63,846 nucleotides of DNA from Paenibacillus sp. MAEPY2. GTDB taxonomy: Bacteria; Bacillota; Bacilli; Paenibacillales; Paenibacillaceae. The position numbers and the translations under genes are program-made. The stretch is taken from contig NZ_AWUK01000042.1 of assembly GCF_000499205.1 (NCBI RefSeq), positions 1 through 63,846 of the forward strand, in the 5' to 3' direction. Under the pieces are notes generated by a model that saw only the letters and a list, made by a program, of their open reading frames with translations, had not been told where the DNA came from and did no database searches. This document shows, piece after piece, positions 61,473 to 63,846 of this stretch (position 1 is its first letter; every line of letters begins with the position of its first letter).

Positions 61473-61934
61473 TCATTTACCGAGCAAAGATATTAACATC
61501 GCCTTTAACATTCTGGCACGAATTTGATCCCGGTAAGGAAGTTTGACCAATATAATCTCTCTCGATACAGCTGCCCGCATCAACCCGGCTTCCCTTTTGC
61601 TTAAGAAACGTGCTTCTTCCAGTTGGTAAATCAGACCTTCGGCAGCTGTCTGCCCGATCTCATCTCCAATACTATGGTGCAAATGGTTATGCAGAGCCGA
61701 GTGAGCCGGCAATTCAATCCGCTGTATGCGAACATAACCGCCGCCGCCACGTTTACTCTCTACAAGGTAACCTTTTTCGAGTGTAAATCGGGTGCTGATG
61801 ACATAATTGATCTGGGAAGGCACACATGAAAATTGGTCAGCCAGATCATTACGTTGAATTTCGACCATTCCTTCGGGACTTTCATGCAAAATACTCTTCA
61901 GATATTGTTCGATAATATCAGAGATATTACGCAT
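61473..61934 (-). CDS. ctsR: Transcriptional repressor CtsR
   Basis: A 153-residue dimeric repressor of class III heat-shock genes. The winged-helix N-terminal domain has the glycine-rich wing SKRGGGGYVRIQRI. The C-terminal half carries the dimer region that is phosphorylated and turned over. ATG at 61934 has GGAGG eight bases upstream. It is the first gene of the ctsR-mcsA-mcsB-clpC operon and binds its own promoter. Confidence 0.96.
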   Translation of the reverse strand: MRNISDIIEQYLKSILHESPEGMVEIQRNDLADQFSCVPSQINYVISTRFTLEKGYLVESKRGGGGYVRIQRIELPAHSALHNHLHHSIGDEIGQTAAEGLIYQLEEARFLSKREAGLMRAAVSREIILVKLPYRDQIRARMLKAMLISLLGK

Positions 61935-62190
61935 CCAATCATCCTCCACTGTCTGAAACGTTAAGTCAATAAGGACCCACACGCCCCTACAGAGTACACC
62001 TTCTCAACCCATTTAACCCATTTAACCAATCAAGGAAACAGCGAAACTGATCTTTCATGGTCGTTTACAGGAGAGCGAAGGACGCTCGAAGGTCCTTTAA
62101 TATTGCCTATATCCGCTGATGTGTACTACCTTCAAAATGGCTCCCACCACCGGATTGCAGAAAGAAAGCTACGTAAGTATTTAACCTTTA

Positions 62191-62249
62191 GTTGACTTTG
62201 ACTTTCTTTGACTTTATATACATTATAGCATATTTTGTGGTTTTGCCAA
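62191..62249 (-). promoter_or_regulatory. sigma-A promoter and CtsR operator of the ctsR operon
   Basis: -35 TTGGCA (62244-62249), 16-base spacer, perfect -10 TATAAT (62222-62227). Just downstream, at the expected start site, AGTCAAA-GAA-AGTCAAA (62197-62213) is an exact CtsR heptad repeat, followed by a third half-site AGTCAAC (62191-62197). The leader is about 270 bases and holds a small AAGGAC hairpin and a GGGTTAAAT direct repeat. Confidence 0.95.
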
Positions 62250-62301
62250 GAGGGAGCACTATTCATTTTTTACGATTTTACACGAAATATTCGGCTGACA
62301 C

Positions 62302-62332
62302 AAAAAAACCTCTCCAAAAGAGCTGGAGAGGT
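62302..62332 (-). terminator. Terminator after the acetyltransferase gene
   Basis: ACCTCTCCA, loop, TGGAGAGGT and a run of seven U on the minus strand, about 90 bases after the stop. Confidence 0.9.
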
Positions 62333-62421
62333 CTACTTTTCTCACACTAGCAACGTATTGCTATGCAAGCTAAATCTCTATGAAAATGAGTCAGAACTCT
62401 CGTCATGAGAGTCAAAACGCA

Positions 62422-63597
62422 TCAGAAGAAATCAAGTAAATACGTTTCCCGTCTAGGGATCGCTTGTTCCAAAGCCTTAATCGCTTCTGTCGGTCCTTCA
62501 ATTCTGCCTATTTGAGCCATCTCCGTAGGTCTGCGATAACCCATCAGCATTGCGGTGAGCGCCTGAATGTCTACCTTAACGGTCTGATCTTTAGCTGCAG
62601 GCTCAGTTGTTTTCCAAATCGAAGCTGTACCGTTCATCGCCACATTCAACTGCCACACCCCTTCATTCCATGGTGCATGGGCATCCTCTACCTGAAAATT
62701 AATCTGTACTGGAGAGTCTTGACTCGCAAAAGGATACTGTGAAATAAATTGCTCCACACTCACAATACGTGCCATGAAAAAAGGTACAATTTCCTGCTGA
62801 ATTCGCGGATTATCCAATTGAAAAGCAAGCATATCACTGGCTGGTGCCTGTAAGGTAACTTCCTCTATCATTGAATCATGGTTGGCTATAAAGGTCCACA
62901 AGGCTTGTCTTGCCTCTTCGTTCAGATAGATGATCTCTCTAATGCTAAACTTTCTTTCTTTAACCTCATACAAAAGATACCCTTGCGCTTTACCAGCTTC
63001 ATCATAATATACAGCCTTCTGGTTGGCTCCCTTAGTGAGAACAGAATTCTCCCATCTCGCATCATCCCGAATCAAAGTTCCGTTATAGCGCTCAGCATAA
63101 GCACTGTATACTTCCTTTAATGTGCTGAGTCCCGGATCGCCGCGCCGAATTGTTCCAGGGGTTGCCTTTTTCGCAGGCAGATGAGCTGTAGGCACTTTAT
63201 ATCGTTTAAATTCACAATAAGTCTCCCAACCATACCTCCGATAAAAAGCAAACGAGAACGGATGCAAAAACGATATACTTTGTTTATTACGGTTCATTTC
63301 CTCCAGTGCATGCTTCAACAGCCCAGCTACCCAGCCTTTACGTCTATATTCTGGCCATGTGGCTACACCCGCAATACCGCCCATCTCGAATGATCTCCCA
63401 TGAATATAGGTTTGAAAAGGAATAATGTGAAGTTTGGCACCCAATTGTCCTTCCTCAAATACACCCCATATATCCTGTGAATCAAATTGACTCCGCCGCT
63501 TATCCGTTTGTTCTTCACTCATTACCACTTGAAAAGCATACTCGGAGAGTGCCATAGCTGGTTCAAAATCATCTACGGTCAATTTCTGAATTTCCAT
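62422..63597 (-). CDS. Eis-like GNAT N-acetyltransferase with sterol-carrier domain
   Basis: A 391-residue protein of the Eis family. The N-terminal GNAT domain shows GGIAGVATWPEYRRKGWVAG (acetyl-CoA site), followed by PFSFAFYRRYGWE. A second GNAT fold and a C-terminal SCP2-like domain (about 300-391) follow. Eis proteins acetylate amines, including aminoglycosides in mycobacteria; the substrate here is unknown. ATG at 63597 is used; an in-frame GTG at 63609 is possible. It stands alone, between a rrn terminator and the ctsR operon. Confidence 0.85.
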   Translation of the reverse strand: MEIQKLTVDDFEPAMALSEYAFQVVMSEEQTDKRRSQFDSQDIWGVFEEGQLGAKLHIIPFQTYIHGRSFEMGGIAGVATWPEYRRKGWVAGLLKHALEEMNRNKQSISFLHPFSFAFYRRYGWETYCEFKRYKVPTAHLPAKKATPGTIRRGDPGLSTLKEVYSAYAERYNGTLIRDDARWENSVLTKGANQKAVYYDEAGKAQGYLLYEVKERKFSIREIIYLNEEARQALWTFIANHDSMIEEVTLQAPASDMLAFQLDNPRIQQEIVPFFMARIVSVEQFISQYPFASQDSPVQINFQVEDAHAPWNEGVWQLNVAMNGTASIWKTTEPAAKDQTVKVDIQALTAMLMGYRRPTEMAQIGRIEGPTEAIKALEQAIPRRETYLLDFF

Positions 63598-63707
63598 GTC
63601 GTCCTGCACCCCGTTCTCTAAGTTATGATATCTTTCAAATCATGTCCTGATACGTGATGTATGTATCCAATTATGAGTGTGTCAGAGGAACGGGACAAAG
63701 TCAAACA

Positions 63708-63727
63708 AGAGATGCACGTGCATCTCT
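63708..63727. repeat. Perfect 20-bp palindrome upstream of the acetyltransferase gene
   Basis: AGAGATGCACGTGCATCTCT is exactly its own reverse complement. It lies about 110 bases before the start codon, close to a weak promoter candidate (TTGTCC, 17-base spacer, CATAAT). It is a likely operator. Confidence 0.75.
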
Positions 63728-63739
63728 CAGGAAATAACA

Positions 63740-63756
63740 TATAGTCGTATACTATA
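63740..63756. repeat. Inverted repeat TATAGT-N5-ACTATA
   Basis: Perfect 6-bp arms lie 12 bases beyond the 20-bp palindrome on the upstream side. It may belong to the same regulatory region. Confidence 0.5.
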
Positions 63757-63790
63757 ATCGTTTCACCTATGATTTATAGTAAAAACGCAA

Positions 63791-63825
63791 ATAAAAACCA
63801 CCACCGAATATCATCGGCAGTGGTT
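63791..63825 (-). terminator. rRNA operon terminator
   Basis: AACCACTGCCGA and TCGGTGGTGGTT form a 12-bp stem with G-T pairs, followed by a U-rich tract on the minus strand, right after the 5S gene. Confidence 0.9.
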
Positions 63826-63829
63826 CTTC

Positions 63830-63846
63830 GCTTGGCGGCGTCCTAC
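63830..63846 (-). rRNA. rrf: 3' end of a 5S rRNA gene (partial)
   Basis: On the minus strand these bases read GTAGGACGCCGCCAAGC, the conserved 3' end of Bacillales 5S rRNA. The rest of the gene is outside the window. A terminator follows directly. Confidence 0.9.

Noticed and set aside
1..63846. CRISPR array, prophage, insertion sequence or tRNA genes
   Set aside because: No array of spaced repeats, transposase or phage genes, or cloverleaf sequences were seen. The only tandem repeat is the three-unit one near 13.3 kb, whose units contain no variable spacers.

Overview
The window is a 63.8 kb piece of a spore-forming, low-to-mid GC member of the Bacillales, most likely Paenibacillus. The evidence is the sporulation and germination set (pdaB, kbaA, gerD, cwlD, a SpoIIM-like protein, sigH), the complete S10/spc/alpha ribosomal clusters in Bacillales order, the ctsR-mcsA-mcsB-clpC heat-shock operon, and the RpoB, RpoC and S12 sequences as I remember them from Paenibacillus. 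Almost every gene reads on the minus strand, so transcription runs from high to low coordinates. Both ends lie in ribosomal RNA operons. The right edge holds the last 17 bases of a 5S rRNA gene and its terminator. The left edge holds an rRNA promoter and leader that point to a 16S gene just outside. The window is therefore the segment between two co-directional rrn operons, which corresponds to the rrnW-to-rrnI interval of Bacillus subtilis.

Read in the direction of transcription (right to left): an Eis-like acetyltransferase; ctsR-mcsA-mcsB-clpC under a CtsR operator; radA, disA, pssA, a small plus-strand gene of unknown function, and yacL; ispD-ispF, gltX, then cysE-cysS-mrnC-rlmB-rae1 behind a cysteine T-box; sigH; rpmG-secE-nusG-rplK-rplA; rplJ-rplL behind an L10 leader; rsmC; rpoB-rpoC; rplGB-rpsL-rpsG-fusA-tuf; the long S10-spc-alpha run from rpsJ to rplQ; truA; rplM-rpsI behind an L13 leader; a roughly 600-base stretch with no gene I can recognise; cysH-sat; and the germination group cwlD, salA, gerD, kbaA, pdaB with a SpoIIM-like gene, ending at the next rrn promoter.

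The window is mostly core information processing: transcription (rpoA, rpoB, rpoC, nusG, sigH), translation (30 ribosomal proteins including rplGB, infA, tuf, fusA, two tRNA synthetases, rRNA and tRNA modification), secretion (secY, secE), protein quality control, c-di-AMP synthesis and DNA repair, plus sulfur assimilation and cysteine supply (cysH, sat, cysE, cysS). I see no insertion sequence, prophage, CRISPR array or tRNA. No clearly new system is evident. The most interesting features are small: unusual residues at both classic streptomycin sites of S12, a threefold tandem hairpin repeat between infA and rpmJ, clustered palindromes upstream of ispD and of the acetyltransferase gene, strong intercistronic hairpins at secY-adk and rpoB-rpoC, and departures from the B. 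subtilis gene order.
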